Notes: a model not told the origin generated them from the letters alone. 64,000 bases of DNA from Nostoc sp. NMS2 (GCF_017115105.1 NZ_JABXKH010000031.1:1-64000), one strand, 5' to 3'; counted from the stretch's first letter, positions 17,148-27,674 are shown. Program-made: numbers and translations.

Positions 17148-18779
17148 ATGATTTTTATGCCACAAAAAGAAATTGAGAATATGGTAGGGCAAAAAGCACA
17201 ATTAGACAATTACATTGGACAATTTTTAGATAATCGCTACTTAATCAAGCATTTGATTGGCAAAGGGGGAATGAGTAGAGTTTATTTAGCAGAAGATACT
17301 GCTAAAGGTGGTATGCCGATCGCAATCAAAATCTTATCATTTAGTTTGGCGAACCAGCACATGTCCCAACGCTTTGCCAGAGAGATTTTTATTGGCGCTC
17401 AATTGGGCCGCAAAAGTAAACATATTGTTCGTATTTTAAATTATGGGTTTACTGAGGATAAAACCCCTTTTTATGTCATGGAATACCTCAAAGGAAAAAA
17501 TCTCAAGCAAATTCTTAAAATTCAGCCCTTAACAATATCGAAATTTTTGAAGATTTGTAATCAAATTTGTTTAGGCTTACAATGTGCCCATCAAGGTATC
17601 AGCCTTAAAGGAGAAATTTATCCCATTGTTCACAGGGATATAAAACCCGAAAATATATTCCTTAGTGAAGATAGTAAAGAAGGGGAAATTGTTAAAATAC
17701 TTGATTTTGGCATCGCCAAATTTTTAACAGAACGAAGTGGAATGACTCTGACAGATTCTTTTATTGGCAGTTTACCTTACTGTTCTCCAGAACACATGGA
17801 AGGTCGCAAATTGCTAGATGTGCGCTCTGATATTTACAGTTTGGGAGTACTAATGTTTGAGATGCTAACAGGAAAACATCCATTTCAGACCAAAAGTAAC
17901 TCCTTTGGTACTTGGTATCAAGCGCATCGCTTTCAAATGCCACCTACAGTTGAAGAAGTGAATCCGCAAGTCAAAATACCGCAGGTATTAGAAAAACTAT
18001 TGATGAGTTGTTTAGCGAAAGAAGTAAGCGATCGCCCGCAAAATGTCAACCGAATATTAGAATATTTAGAAAAGGTTAATAGTCAGATTAATGATGTTAT
18101 TCCTAACAATAGTAGCGACATTATTAAAGTCTCACTTCCAGTTCAATTAGTACCTGCAACTTTCTTATCAGAACAAGAGTGTTTACAGAAAAATTGGCCT
18201 AAGAACAAACCAATTGGCGCAATTGGTTTTCCCCATTTATTACAAACTCCTCAAAGACCTATACCAACTTTTTGGGCAATGTTGCCCAAACAAGAGATTA
18301 CAAAATTTTTGAATAAAGTACACAGCACTGAATTTATTAGTCAAATTAATGTATATCCGATGCTATTGTGGGTAACAGTGCTATACGATGCCCAGCCTTC
18401 TATGACTAAGTGGCTACCTTATTTTCTAGATTTGAAAGATAATAAAGGGCAAAATATAGCACGTAGTTTAGCAGAGGTAGGCTACTATCATCTACTATTT
18501 TTTCCCCTAGAAGATCCAAACCGTTGCTCTCATGTAACAACCTTAAGTCTCACAGCTAATCAGCGCCAGCAACTTATAGATTGGTTAGATATGAGTCAAC
18601 AGTCAAATGAATTAATTTTGTCTAATCAAGCTAAAAATCTTCTAAAAACAGAGTACGAAAAACTGAAATTAGACATTTTACAAAAGTTAGCCGCAGAGCA
18701 TAAAGCTGACAAAGAAGGGTTAAAAAATTGGATGAATAAATTATTGGGGATTTTTTTTAAACTTTTATCGCGTTCTTAA
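17148..18779 (+). CDS. Serine/threonine protein kinase with cyanobacterial C-terminal domain (copy 1)
   Basis: A 543-residue protein. The Hanks-type kinase domain covers about residues 30-300: the glycine loop GKGGMSRVYLAED at 38-50, ATP lysine K61, catalytic H162-R-D-I-K-P-E-N, DFG in KILDFGIAKF, and SDIYSLGVLMFEMLTGKHPF. No transmembrane helix follows. The C-terminal 240 residues form a domain shared with the next gene, with landmarks WAMLPKQEI, YPMLLWVTVLYD and LPYFLDL. I do not recognise this domain. An alternative start ATG lies at 17157. The next gene is a paralogue in tandem, with a 95-base gap. Confidence 0.88.
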   Translation: MIFMPQKEIENMVGQKAQLDNYIGQFLDNRYLIKHLIGKGGMSRVYLAEDTAKGGMPIAIKILSFSLANQHMSQRFAREIFIGAQLGRKSKHIVRILNYGFTEDKTPFYVMEYLKGKNLKQILKIQPLTISKFLKICNQICLGLQCAHQGISLKGEIYPIVHRDIKPENIFLSEDSKEGEIVKILDFGIAKFLTERSGMTLTDSFIGSLPYCSPEHMEGRKLLDVRSDIYSLGVLMFEMLTGKHPFQTKSNSFGTWYQAHRFQMPPTVEEVNPQVKIPQVLEKLLMSCLAKEVSDRPQNVNRILEYLEKVNSQINDVIPNNSSDIIKVSLPVQLVPATFLSEQECLQKNWPKNKPIGAIGFPHLLQTPQRPIPTFWAMLPKQEITKFLNKVHSTEFISQINVYPMLLWVTVLYDAQPSMTKWLPYFLDLKDNKGQNIARSLAEVGYYHLLFFPLEDPNRCSHVTTLSLTANQRQQLIDWLDMSQQSNELILSNQAKNLLKTEYEKLKLDILQKLAAEHKADKEGLKNWMNKLLGIFFKLLSRS

Positions 18780-18874
18780 AAGTGCGTGATTAAAATGCTA
18801 GCCACCATTACCTAATTATATTCTTATGTGTGTATTACTAACTTTAAATAGACTCAGTAGCAGAGGTAAATAAA

Positions 18875-20401
18875 GTGAATCAAAGCCCATTTACATCTCC
18901 AAGTAGTACGGGCTTACTTGCCAATCGTTATCAACTCAAGCAATTAATTGGTAGCGGTGGTATGGGTGAAGTTTTCTTAGCAAATGATATTTTGTTAGGA
19001 GGTATACCAGTTGCTATCAAGTTTTTGACTCAGACTGTTGTTGATAGCAAGATGCAACAAGACTTTGCTCGTGAAGCTTTAATGAGTGCAGCTTTGAGTC
19101 AAAAGAGCTTACACATAGTCCGGGCGTATGATTATGGTGTGAATGAGAAAGGAAAACCATACTACGTTATGGAATATCTATGCGGTAAGAGTTTAAAGGA
19201 TTTAATTCCGCTACCATTGTCGATGTTTTTGACTCTTTCCCGCCAAATTTGTTTGGGCTTACAGTGTGCCCATCAAGGCATTAATATTGACGGCAAAATT
19301 TGTCCGTTGGTTCATAGAGATATTAAGCCTGCTAATATATTAGTTATTCCCGATCCGATATTAGGTCAGTTAGTTAAAATTCTCGATTTTGGGATTGCTA
19401 GATTTTTAAATTATGCATCAACAGCTAGTACAAGCAGAGGATTTAATGGCACTTTACCCTACTGTTCTCCAGAACAGCTAGATGGAGAAAAATTAGATAG
19501 TCGCTCTGATATTTATAGCTTGGGTGTAATGATGTTTGAAATGCTCACAGGTAAAAAGCCTTGGGAACCCGAAACTGATTACTTTGGTGCTTGGTATAAA
19601 GCACATCACTTTGAACAACCCAAAACGATCGCAGATGTTAAACCCACTCTTAAAATACCTCAGAAGCTAAATAATTTAATCATGTCTTGTCTTGCAAAAA
19701 AATCTTGCGATCGCCCCCAAAATATCGCTCAAATTTTGCAAGTATTAAATAGCTTAGAACAATCTAATTCTACCACTTTACCAACAACTTTATCCTCTAA
19801 TCCCATCCTTAGCCGTCCCCTAGATTCTGGATTACCAATTGCAGTAGAACAAAGCTGTCGGCAACTTTTGTGGCCTCCAAATAAACCAATTCAAGAAATT
19901 GTTTTTCCCCAGCTTCTAGATACCACACAAGGAACTATGACAGCACTATGGTTGATGTTGCCTAAACAAGAAATCAAAAACTATGCTCTTTCTACCCGTT
20001 ACAACCAGTTTATCTTCATAACATCCCCTCACCCAATGCTGTTATGGGTAACTGTACTCTACAATCGGGAATTGGCTCCTAAGTGGCTACCCTGCTATTT
20101 AGATATGCAAAATCCCCAAAATCTTAGGATGGTAACTTTCCTGGCTGAAAATGAACACTATCCTTTGATTTTATTTTCTTTGGAAGCACCACATTCCTGC
20201 ATGAACGTTCTCAGCTGTCGCATCGAGCCAACTCAGCGACAAATGTTGAAAACCTGGGTGCAACAGAGTTATAGTCTACCACCAGCTTCTAAGCCCCAGT
20301 TGGGCAAACAGCTATTAAAGCAGCAGTATAAACAAATGCAATCCCGGATATTGCAGCATCTGGAATCCAAGCCCCAGGTTGTATTATCAAGGTCTATTTA
20401 A
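18875..20401 (+). CDS. Serine/threonine protein kinase with cyanobacterial C-terminal domain (copy 2)
   Basis: A 508-residue paralogue of the preceding kinase. The GTG start at 18875 is supported by AGAGG 8 bases upstream. The kinase domain has GSGGMGEVFLAND at 26-38, K49 in VAIKF, HRDIKPANI, and KILDFGIARF. The C-terminal region carries the same landmarks as copy 1: LWPPNKPI, LWLMLPKQEI, HPMLLWVTVLYN and LPCYLDM. Because this domain is conserved in two tandem copies it is likely a functional sensor or targeting module. The protein is soluble by sequence. Upstream signals and substrates are unknown. Confidence 0.88.
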   Translation: MNQSPFTSPSSTGLLANRYQLKQLIGSGGMGEVFLANDILLGGIPVAIKFLTQTVVDSKMQQDFAREALMSAALSQKSLHIVRAYDYGVNEKGKPYYVMEYLCGKSLKDLIPLPLSMFLTLSRQICLGLQCAHQGINIDGKICPLVHRDIKPANILVIPDPILGQLVKILDFGIARFLNYASTASTSRGFNGTLPYCSPEQLDGEKLDSRSDIYSLGVMMFEMLTGKKPWEPETDYFGAWYKAHHFEQPKTIADVKPTLKIPQKLNNLIMSCLAKKSCDRPQNIAQILQVLNSLEQSNSTTLPTTLSSNPILSRPLDSGLPIAVEQSCRQLLWPPNKPIQEIVFPQLLDTTQGTMTALWLMLPKQEIKNYALSTRYNQFIFITSPHPMLLWVTVLYNRELAPKWLPCYLDMQNPQNLRMVTFLAENEHYPLILFSLEAPHSCMNVLSCRIEPTQRQMLKTWVQQSYSLPPASKPQLGKQLLKQQYKQMQSRILQHLESKPQVVLSRSI

Positions 20402-20463
20402 TGAAAATTCGTAATTTGGAGAGACGGGGCGAAAATAATTTATAGTTTCCCACTCCAAAATAC

Positions 20464-20492
20464 TTGACAAGCAGAAAAAAAATAGTGATAAT
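20464..20492 (+). promoter_or_regulatory. Sigma-70-type promoter of tRNA-Asp
   Basis: TTGACA at 20464-20469 and GATAAT at 20487-20492 are separated by 17 bases, 19 bases ahead of the tRNA 5' end. This is a consensus-like group 1 sigma promoter. Confidence 0.75.
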
Positions 20493-20511
20493 AGCAAAGT
20501 TGACCAAACAA

Positions 20512-20585
20512 GGGACTGTAGTTCAATTGGTTAGAGCACCGCCCTGTCACGGCGGAAGTTGCGGGTTCGAGCCCCGTCAGTCCCG
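20512..20585 (+). tRNA. tRNA-Asp (anticodon GTC)
   Basis: A 74-nt cloverleaf. The acceptor stem is GGGACTG pairing with CAGTCCC, with discriminator G. The D-arm is GTTC with GAGC, and the anticodon stem CCGCC/GGCGG encloses the loop CTGTCAC. The T-arm is GCGGG-TTCGAGC-CCCGT. CCA is not encoded. The tRNA has its own promoter and terminator. Confidence 0.97.
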
Positions 20586-20608
20586 TTCTAAATTTATGAG
20601 TAGTGAAT

Positions 20609-20635
20609 CACCGAACTGAACTTCGGTGCTTTTGG
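20609..20635 (+). terminator. Terminator after tRNA-Asp
   Basis: CACCGAA and TTCGGTG (20609-20615 and 20622-20628) form a perfect 7-bp stem with a 6-base loop, followed by CTTTT. It lies 24 bases after the tRNA. Confidence 0.7.
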
Positions 20636-20723
20636 GTTTCGAGTTCCCCAAAAGGATTGACCCAGAATTTGGGGTTTGAATATAAGCTACATTTATCATG
20701 CTTTGCGAAAGAGAGAATTAACT

Positions 20724-22169
20724 GTGACTGTTAGAGTCCGTATTGCACCGAGTCCAACCGGAAATTTACACATTGGTACAGCTAGAACGGCTGTATTTAA
20801 CTGGTTATTTGCCCGTCACCACGGCGGAAAATTTATATTACGAATAGAAGATACAGACCTAGAGCGATCGCGTCCCGAATACACCGACAATATTCTTGAA
20901 GGACTGCGCTGGTTAGGACTGAACTGGGATGAAGGGCCATTTTTCCAATCCCAACGCCTGGATCTTTATAAAGAAGCAGTACAAAAACTGCTAGAAAAAG
21001 GATTAGCCTATCGCTGCTACACCACCAGCGAAGAACTAGAAGCACTAAGAGAAGCCCAAAAAGCTAGAGGCGAAGCTCCTCGTTATGACAACCGTCACCG
21101 CAACCTCACCCCAGAACAACGCGCCGCATTTGAAGCAGAAGGTCGTTCTTCTGTGATTCGCTTCAAAATTGAAGATGGGCGGGAAATTGTCTGGAATGAC
21201 CTAGTAAGGGGAAAAATGTCTTGGCGAGGTAGCGATTTAGGTGGTGATATGGTCATCGCCCGCGCCTCAGAAGAGGGTAGCGGTCAACCTCTATACAATT
21301 TTGTCGTTGTAGTGGATGACATCGATATGCAAATCACCCATGTCATCCGGGGAGAAGACCACATCGCCAACACCGCCAAGCAAATTCTGCTATATGAAGC
21401 AATGGGTGCAAAAATTCCAGAGTTCTCCCACACGCCGTTAATTTTGAACATGGAAGGGCGCAAGCTTTCTAAGCGGGATGGTGTTACTTCCATTTCTGAC
21501 TTTCAGAAAATGGGCTTTACCTCTGAAGGTTTGGTGAATTACATGACATTGTTGGGTTGGTCGCCACCAGACTCGACGCAAGAAATATTTACTTTAGAAA
21601 CAGCAGCCAAAGAGTTTGGCTTTGAGCGTGTAAATAAAGCAGGCGCAAAGTTTGACTGGGACAAGCTGGATTGGTTGAACAGTCAGTATATCCACAATAC
21701 GCCAGTAGATAAACTCACAGATTTACTCATACCCTTTTGGGAAGCGGCTGGCTATAAATTTGATGGTGGAAGAGAACGCCCCTGGTTAGAACAGTTAGTA
21801 ACTTTAATTAGCCAGAGTTTGACTCGTTTGGTAGATGCAGTAGCTCAAAGCCAACTGTTTTTTAGCGATACAGTTGAATTTAGCGAAGAAGGCAGTACGC
21901 AACTAAAGCAAGAAGGTTCTACTGCTGTCCTTGAGGCGATTGTCACAGCTTTAGAAAATCAGCCGCAACTGTCGGAAGCCGCCGCCCAGGATATTATTAA
22001 ACAAGTGGTGAAAGAGCAAAAAGTCAAAAAAGGCTTATTAATGCGATCGCTCCGAGCAGCCTTAACTGGAGATGTTCATGGCCCCGACCTCATTCAATCT
22101 TGGTTATTACTAAATCAGATTGGTTTGGATAAGTCGCGTTTGAGTAGGGCAATAACAGAAGCTAATTAG
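20724..22169 (+). CDS. gltX: Glutamyl-tRNA synthetase
   Basis: Charges tRNA-Glu, and in cyanobacteria probably tRNA-Gln as well, for later amidation; Glu-tRNA also feeds tetrapyrrole synthesis. The class I signature [18 protein letters not shown] holds the HIGH-type motif near residue 15, and KLSKRDG is the KMSKS-type motif near residue 242. GTG 20724 is preferred because the conserved protein begins T-V-R-V-R-I-A-P, and the longer reading from 20676 adds 16 unrelated residues. The product is 481 residues, normal for the family. The C-terminal helical domain for anticodon recognition is intact. It lies just after tRNA-Asp but is separated from it by a terminator. Confidence 0.96.
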   Translation: MTVRVRIAPSPTGNLHIGTARTAVFNWLFARHHGGKFILRIEDTDLERSRPEYTDNILEGLRWLGLNWDEGPFFQSQRLDLYKEAVQKLLEKGLAYRCYTTSEELEALREAQKARGEAPRYDNRHRNLTPEQRAAFEAEGRSSVIRFKIEDGREIVWNDLVRGKMSWRGSDLGGDMVIARASEEGSGQPLYNFVVVVDDIDMQITHVIRGEDHIANTAKQILLYEAMGAKIPEFSHTPLILNMEGRKLSKRDGVTSISDFQKMGFTSEGLVNYMTLLGWSPPDSTQEIFTLETAAKEFGFERVNKAGAKFDWDKLDWLNSQYIHNTPVDKLTDLLIPFWEAAGYKFDGGRERPWLEQLVTLISQSLTRLVDAVAQSQLFFSDTVEFSEEGSTQLKQEGSTAVLEAIVTALENQPQLSEAAAQDIIKQVVKEQKVKKGLLMRSLRAALTGDVHGPDLIQSWLLLNQIGLDKSRLSRAITEAN

Positions 22170-22206
22170 CAACTACTTCCAGATTTTAGAAATATTTTAG
22201 ATTTTA

Positions 22207-22228
22207 GGGGCGCACAAACGTGTGCCCC
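22207..22228. repeat. Palindrome after gltX
   Basis: GGGGCGCAC, AAAC and GTGTGCCCC form a 9-bp hairpin with one G-T pair. There is no T-run, so it may be an interspersed palindrome rather than a strict intrinsic terminator. Confidence 0.55.
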
Positions 22229-22392
22229 TATCCATAAGGTAGAGCAACTATAAAAACAAGAAATCATTGACTAATTACTAATGAATCATCCCAAATTTCA
22301 AATCTAAAATAGGTAGTCAATTCTCCCCACATTGGGAACTTGGTGTGTAAAATTCATGTCTTCAAAAACACTTAGAAGCGAACGTAATTACA

Positions 22393-22887
22393 ATGCCGAC
22401 AAAAGCGCTCAATAGAGGGATGAGATTATCGTTGATGATACTTACGCTCTTCATCACATCGACAGTTAACTCTGTGACTGATGCTCAAGAAGCGCCAACG
22501 ATATTTGGAGATGTCACCATTAGTCCCCAGTTTTCGCCAGACCCCCTGACAGTTCGCGGGATGAGTGGTGGTTCAATATCTGGGAGTCAAGTAGGTGCCA
22601 GAAGTGAAACAGCCACTGGCCCTTGTACCGGATTTGTTGATGAAACACCAGACCACACATTAGCCCTAACAAGTAAATTCGACTACCTAAAGTTGCAAGT
22701 CCAAAGTCCTGAAGACACCACCATAATTATCAAGGGGCCAGGCGGTACTTGGTGCAATGACGATTTTGATGGCAAAAATGCCGGCATTGTTGGTGAATGG
22801 CTGCCTGGAAGTTACCAAGTTTGGGTTGGTTCCTACGAAAAAGGTAAGTATCTTCCTTACACTCTCAAAATTACCGAAGTTAAGTAG
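22393..22887 (+). CDS. Secreted beta-sandwich protein, conserved hypothetical
   Basis: A 164-residue protein with an N-terminal signal peptide (hydrophobic core at about residues 11-28, cleavage likely near T-D-A-Q). The mature part is beta-rich, with two conserved cysteines (GPCTGFVDETPDHTL and GTWCNDDFDGK). DHTLALTSKFDYLKLQVQS followed by PGSYQVWVGSYEKGKYLPYTLKI resembles the PPC-like pre-peptidase C-terminal beta-sandwich. The acidic CNDDFDG loop could bind calcium. No catalytic motif is visible. It is probably periplasmic or extracellular, with unknown function. Confidence 0.7.
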   Translation: MPTKALNRGMRLSLMILTLFITSTVNSVTDAQEAPTIFGDVTISPQFSPDPLTVRGMSGGSISGSQVGARSETATGPCTGFVDETPDHTLALTSKFDYLKLQVQSPEDTTIIIKGPGGTWCNDDFDGKNAGIVGEWLPGSYQVWVGSYEKGKYLPYTLKITEVK

Positions 22888-23334
22888 GGAATGGGGCATT
22901 GGGCATGGGGCATGGGGCACGAAGAAGAGACAAGGGAGACAAGGGAGACAAGGAAGAGGGGGGAGACAAAGAAGAGACTATTCAATAATTCCCCCTTGTC
23001 CCCCTTGTCCCCATCATCTTCCTCACTCCCCCTAAATAGATGATTGTCAGGGGCTGGAACGACATGAAAAGCATTGTGGAGAAATTATCCGTGGCTTTGC
23101 ATCCCGTTGCGCTCTCTTTTCTCGTGCGATTTTGTATTAAAATTAAGTTAACTTTGATTAAGATTCTTGTTGGCATTGCCATAATGCTTTAATCAGCTTA
23201 TGGCAGTGGATGTAAGAGATCAAATTAAACAAAATGGATTTATAGACATCCGTTTAACAGCTTAAAGTGACAGAGTGATTAACATTCGGTTGCTAATGCT
23301 AACGAATTGTATAGGCATCTAGAGGCAAATTAAG
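22888..23334. repeat. Intergenic hairpin repeat and ftsH leader
   Basis: At 22888-23034, GGGCATGGGGCATGGGGC is followed by an AGGGAGACAAGGGAGACA arm that faces CCCTTGTCCCCCTTGTCCCC, forming a long imperfect hairpin. The same composite occurs at 32876-33040. The remaining 300 bases before ftsH hold no gene; they are the likely ftsH promoter and leader region, but no clear -10/-35 pair stands out. Confidence 0.6.
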
Positions 23335-25221
23335 ATGAAATTCTCTTGGAAAGTCGTAGTACTCTGGACATTGCCGGCTTTGGTAATTGGTTTTTTCTTC
23401 TGGCAAGGGGCCTTTGCAGGCGCTCCTACTGACATGAATAAGAATACAGCCAATACCCGCATGACTTATGGTCGCTTTCTAGAATACTTGGATGGCGATC
23501 GCGTCAGCAGTGTTGATCTCTACGAAGGCGGTAGGACAGCTATTATCGAAGCCCGCGATCCAGACATCGAAAATCGCGTCCAAAGGTGGCGGGTAGATTT
23601 GCCTGTTAACGCTCCTGAGTTAATTAGTAAGCTCAAAGAAAAAGATATTAGTTTTGATGCTCATCCCATGCGGAATGATGGCGCAATCTGGGGATTGTTG
23701 GGCAATCTCGTGTTTCCAGTTTTATTGATTACCGGATTGTTCTTTTTGTTCCGGCGTTCTAGCAACCTCCCCGGCGGGCCAGGTCAAGCGATGAACTTCG
23801 GCAAATCCAAGGCGCGTTTCCAAATGGAGGCGAAAACCGGGGTCAAATTTGATGATGTAGCGGGTATTGAAGAAGCTAAGGAAGAACTACAAGAAGTTGT
23901 CACCTTCCTGAAGCAGCCAGAAAGATTTACTGCTGTAGGCGCACGGATTCCCAAGGGAGTGCTGTTAGTTGGGCCTCCTGGAACTGGTAAAACTTTACTA
24001 GCAAAAGCGATCGCTGGCGAAGCAGGCGTACCTTTCTTCAGTATTTCCGGTTCGGAATTTGTGGAAATGTTCGTTGGTGTGGGTGCATCCCGCGTCCGCG
24101 ATTTGTTCAAGAAAGCTAAAGACAACGCTCCTTGTATCATCTTCATCGATGAAATCGACGCAGTAGGACGGCAACGGGGCGCTGGTATCGGTGGCGGTAA
24201 CGACGAGAGAGAGCAAACTCTCAACCAGTTGCTCACTGAAATGGACGGGTTTGAAGGTAACACAGGCATCATTATTATTGCTGCTACCAACCGTCCCGAC
24301 GTACTAGACTCAGCCTTGTTGCGTCCCGGTCGCTTTGACCGCCAAGTAACAGTTGATGCACCCGATATCAAAGGGCGTTTGGAAATCTTGCAAGTCCATT
24401 CACGCAACAAGAAACTAGACCCTAGCGTATCTTTAGATGCGATCGCTCGCCGCACTCCTGGATTCACTGGGGCTGATTTAGCCAACTTACTCAACGAAGC
24501 GGCAATTTTGACTGCTAGAAGACGCAAAGAAGCGATCACCCTCCGCGAAATTGATGATGCTGTAGATCGGGTAGTCGCTGGGATGGAAGGCACTCCTTTG
24601 GTGGATAGCAAGAGCAAGCGCTTAATTGCATACCACGAAATTGGACACGCCTTAGTGGGAACTTTGTTAAAAGACCACGACCCAGTGCAGAAAGTTACCT
24701 TAATTCCACGGGGACAAGCACAGGGTTTAACTTGGTTTACTCCCAACGAAGAACAAGGGTTAATTTCTCGTTCTCAGTTGAAAGCTAGAATCACTGGTGC
24801 TTTGGGCGGTCGCGCTGCTGAAGAGGTGATTTTTGGGGCTGCCGAAGTCACAACTGGCGCTGGTGGAGACTTGCAGCAGTTGTCGGGAATGGCCCGGCAG
24901 ATGGTGACTCGGTTCGGGATGTCCGACTTAGGGCCACTTTCATTGGAAAGCCAGCAGGGTGAAGTGTTCTTGGGTCGTGACTGGACAACTCGATCTGAGT
25001 ATTCCGAATCAATCGCTTCTCGCATTGATGGACAAGTCCGAGCGATCGTGGAAGAATGCTACGAAAACTCGAAGAAGATTATCCGTGAGCATCGCACTGT
25101 CACCGATCGCTTAGTCGATTTGCTGATCGAAAAAGAAACCATTGACGGCGAAGAATTCCGCCAGATTGTGGCTGAGTACGCTGAAGTTCCTGAGAAGCAG
25201 CAGTACGTACCGCAACTGTAA
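23335..25221 (+). CDS. ftsH: ATP-dependent zinc metalloprotease FtsH
   Basis: A membrane-anchored AAA+ protease that degrades unassembled or damaged membrane proteins; in cyanobacteria FtsH hexamers serve photosystem II repair and other quality control. It has 628 residues. An N-terminal TM (about 7-25) and a second TM (about 122-140) flank the periplasmic/lumenal domain. Walker A GPPGTGKT is at 213-220, Walker B is in [16 protein letters not shown], the second region of homology is [21 protein letters not shown], and the zinc site HEIGH is at 434-438. It is complete and standard. It is monocistronic with its own terminator. Which of the cyanobacterial FtsH paralogues it is cannot be settled here. 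Confidence 0.96.
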   Translation: MKFSWKVVVLWTLPALVIGFFFWQGAFAGAPTDMNKNTANTRMTYGRFLEYLDGDRVSSVDLYEGGRTAIIEARDPDIENRVQRWRVDLPVNAPELISKLKEKDISFDAHPMRNDGAIWGLLGNLVFPVLLITGLFFLFRRSSNLPGGPGQAMNFGKSKARFQMEAKTGVKFDDVAGIEEAKEELQEVVTFLKQPERFTAVGARIPKGVLLVGPPGTGKTLLAKAIAGEAGVPFFSISGSEFVEMFVGVGASRVRDLFKKAKDNAPCIIFIDEIDAVGRQRGAGIGGGNDEREQTLNQLLTEMDGFEGNTGIIIIAATNRPDVLDSALLRPGRFDRQVTVDAPDIKGRLEILQVHSRNKKLDPSVSLDAIARRTPGFTGADLANLLNEAAILTARRRKEAITLREIDDAVDRVVAGMEGTPLVDSKSKRLIAYHEIGHALVGTLLKDHDPVQKVTLIPRGQAQGLTWFTPNEEQGLISRSQLKARITGALGGRAAEEVIFGAAEVTTGAGGDLQQLSGMARQMVTRFGMSDLGPLSLESQQGEVFLGRDWTTRSEYSESIASRIDGQVRAIVEECYENSKKIIREHRTVTDRLVDLLIEKETIDGEEFRQIVAEYAEVPEKQQYVPQL

Positions 25222-25241
25222 CCACTGTTCTAAAATCACTG

Positions 25242-25280
25242 AAATGGGTATGGTCAAAAGGCTATACCCATTTTTATTTT
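25242..25280 (+). terminator. Intrinsic terminator of ftsH
   Basis: AAATGGGTAT (25242-25251) pairs with ATACCCATTT (25264-25273), followed by a T-rich tail. It begins 20 bases after the ftsH stop. Confidence 0.85.
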
Positions 25281-25350
25281 AGGTATTAATACTAAGTCAT
25301 TTTATTTAGTGTCAGGGAATACTAAGCATAGTTAAAAATTTGATATTGCT

Positions 25351-27651
25351 ATGCAATACCTAATCTACCCGATCGCAATTTACGTTCTACTGATTGTTAT
25401 TCGCTATTTCATTCTCTTTTTACTACTTTGCAAATCTCAGATTCAATATCCCAAGTACCAGATTACAAAGGCTGATACAGTTCCTATCTATTTAAAAGAT
25501 TTATTTCAAATTCCCATTAAAGAACTAGAGCAATTCGGTTTTCTTCCATGCAGCTATTTGCAATATCAACCAATCAGCAAAGCCTATCAGCAAATAAATT
25601 GGGAACTTCTTTTATATAACAAAGCACTCAAAAGCTATGCCACAGTAGTTATTCGTCGTTTAGTCGAATCTGTCAATTTATTTGATATAGAGTTTTATAC
25701 CTTTTTTAAGGATAAAACTTTATTGCTGACTGTCAACGGCAAACAGCATGGACTTATCGGTGAGTTTCCCAACACTATTGTTCAGGATGTTTATACCAGC
25801 GAAGTATCAGTACAATGGCAGACTCATCAAGATCATCTCAAACAATTAACTACCAGCAAAACACCTTGTGGTTTATCACCAGAGTCTTTTGCTCAAGCAC
25901 TACAGATACAGATGAGTGGCTATGTTAGTAACTTAGCCAAGACGGGGAAAATATCACCAATCAAGGGAACAGAGTTATTTCAGATACATTGGTTAACAGT
26001 CCTGAGATCGCTTAACCCGATGACGCAGGGTAACAAGAAAGCAGCAAATATCATCAAGCAACGCAGACAACAAGCCAAAACTGATTCCAGCATTTTACAA
26101 GAAATCCCTATAGAACTGGAAGTAGAGGGATTTAAACAAATGCAGTATACCCAAACCGGTCTGGTGGGTAAAAAATTTCGTACTTGGCTTTTTTTGGGTA
26201 GTCTAGGGTTGTTTATCGCCAGTTATACAAGCTTTCTTACTCCACAAAGTGTGGTGATTTTCATCGCTGTATTGTTTTTCCATGAAGGCGGACATTTATT
26301 GGCGATGAAACTGTTTGGTTATCGTGATACCTCTGTTTTATTCGTACCGTTTTTAGGCGCTTTAGCAACAGCCCATAAAGATGACGCCACACTCACCCAA
26401 AAGTTTTGGATATCTTTAGCAGGGCCATTACCAGGGTTAATTTTGGGGATTGGGTTGGCGGTTCTTGCACCTTTGGGTAGTGATTATCCTGATTGGGTAC
26501 AAAAAACAAGTTGGACGCTGATATTTCTAAACTTGTTCAATCTACTCCCGATTTATCCTCTAGATGGAGGACAAATTGCTGATTTACTGGTGTTTTCTCG
26601 TTTCCCTTACATTGGTGTTTTATTTAAAGTCTTTGGTGTGATTATCTTAGGATTTATAGGAAAAGATAGACCAATGTTGTTGTTATTTGCGATGTTGATA
26701 GCTATGGGTATCCCTAATAGCTTTCGCAGCGCTAAAATTAATCATAAACTTCAAAAAGAACTACGACGAAATCCACCCATAGATCGGGATAATCTTCTGC
26801 ATTTCATATTCAAGTATCTGAAGCAACTCGGATATGGAAACTTGCCTTTCAGTAAAAGATACGCCTTAGTAAAGGGATTGATTCAACAGCAGCACGAATA
26901 CCATAGTAAATGGAAAACTAGAGTTTTTCTATTAGTTATATACTGTGTAACCTTGTTAGGTGGAATGGTAGGCACTCTGCAAGCTATTACTCCTAGTTGG
27001 GTAAGTTTATTAACTAACTATTCTAAAAGTTCTCAGCAAAGACTTGAGCAGATCAGAAAAAATAGACAACAACAAATTGAGCTTACAACTACTGCTTTAC
27101 GTACAAATCCCAATGATGTTAATCTTTATGTAAAGCGATCGCGGGCGCGTTTGGGACTGCATGACTATAAAGGCGCACTAGCAGATTATGACCAAATTGT
27201 GCGCTTAAAACCTGACGATATTGAATCTCGGATGACTCGTGCCAACTTTCGTAATAGATTAAAAGATTATAAAGGCGCGATTCAAGATTATAACGAGATT
27301 TTGCGGCTTAACCCCAAAAATGTCAGTAGTGTCTATTACCAGCGAGCGCAAGTTCTTAATCATCTGGAAGACTATAAAGGAGCGATCGCTGATTACAACG
27401 AAATTATTAAATTGAATCCCAAAGATAACTACGCTTATATCTCTCGTGGATATACTCGTCAAAAACTCCAAGATTACAAAGGTGCGATCGCAGATGCTAA
27501 CTATGTAATTCAGCTAAATCCTAAAGAAGCAGAAGCATATATGCTACGTAGTGAAGTTCGTCGTCATTTGGGAGATAATCAGGGAGCGATCGCAGATGAA
27601 CAAACTGGAAATACTCTTTTTAAAGCTATGGATGAGGAAGATCCTAGTTGA
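25351..27651 (+). CDS. M50-family (site-2-type) membrane metalloprotease with TPR domain
   Basis: A 766-residue protein. After an N-terminal TM and a cytoplasmic domain of about 270 residues that I do not recognise, a polytopic core carries HEGGH at 311-315 (the H-E-x-x-H zinc motif) and the second zinc/aspartate motif YPLDGGQI with D405. The spacing is typical of intramembrane M50 proteases. A further TM lies near residue 530. From about residue 585 there are at least four TPR-like repeats built on D-Y-K-G-A (I/L)-x-D-Y-(D/N)-x-(I/V)-(V/I)-(R/K)-L-(K/N)-P. It could cleave membrane-bound regulators with TPR-recruited partners. The substrate is unknown. Confidence 0.85.
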   Translation: MQYLIYPIAIYVLLIVIRYFILFLLLCKSQIQYPKYQITKADTVPIYLKDLFQIPIKELEQFGFLPCSYLQYQPISKAYQQINWELLLYNKALKSYATVVIRRLVESVNLFDIEFYTFFKDKTLLLTVNGKQHGLIGEFPNTIVQDVYTSEVSVQWQTHQDHLKQLTTSKTPCGLSPESFAQALQIQMSGYVSNLAKTGKISPIKGTELFQIHWLTVLRSLNPMTQGNKKAANIIKQRRQQAKTDSSILQEIPIELEVEGFKQMQYTQTGLVGKKFRTWLFLGSLGLFIASYTSFLTPQSVVIFIAVLFFHEGGHLLAMKLFGYRDTSVLFVPFLGALATAHKDDATLTQKFWISLAGPLPGLILGIGLAVLAPLGSDYPDWVQKTSWTLIFLNLFNLLPIYPLDGGQIADLLVFSRFPYIGVLFKVFGVIILGFIGKDRPMLLLFAMLIAMGIPNSFRSAKINHKLQKELRRNPPIDRDNLLHFIFKYLKQLGYGNLPFSKRYALVKGLIQQQHEYHSKWKTRVFLLVIYCVTLLGGMVGTLQAITPSWVSLLTNYSKSSQQRLEQIRKNRQQQIELTTTALRTNPNDVNLYVKRSRARLGLHDYKGALADYDQIVRLKPDDIESRMTRANFRNRLKDYKGAIQDYNEILRLNPKNVSSVYYQRAQVLNHLEDYKGAIADYNEIIKLNPKDNYAYISRGYTRQKLQDYKGAIADANYVIQLNPKEAEAYMLRSEVRRHLGDNQGAIADEQTGNTLFKAMDEEDPS

Positions 27652-27674
27652 TAAAAACCAATTATTAATGATTT

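Noticed and set aside
23784-24746. A 320-codon antisense ORF opposite ftsH
   Set aside because: It is a shadow of the highly conserved ftsH frame with no family similarity and no ribosome site.
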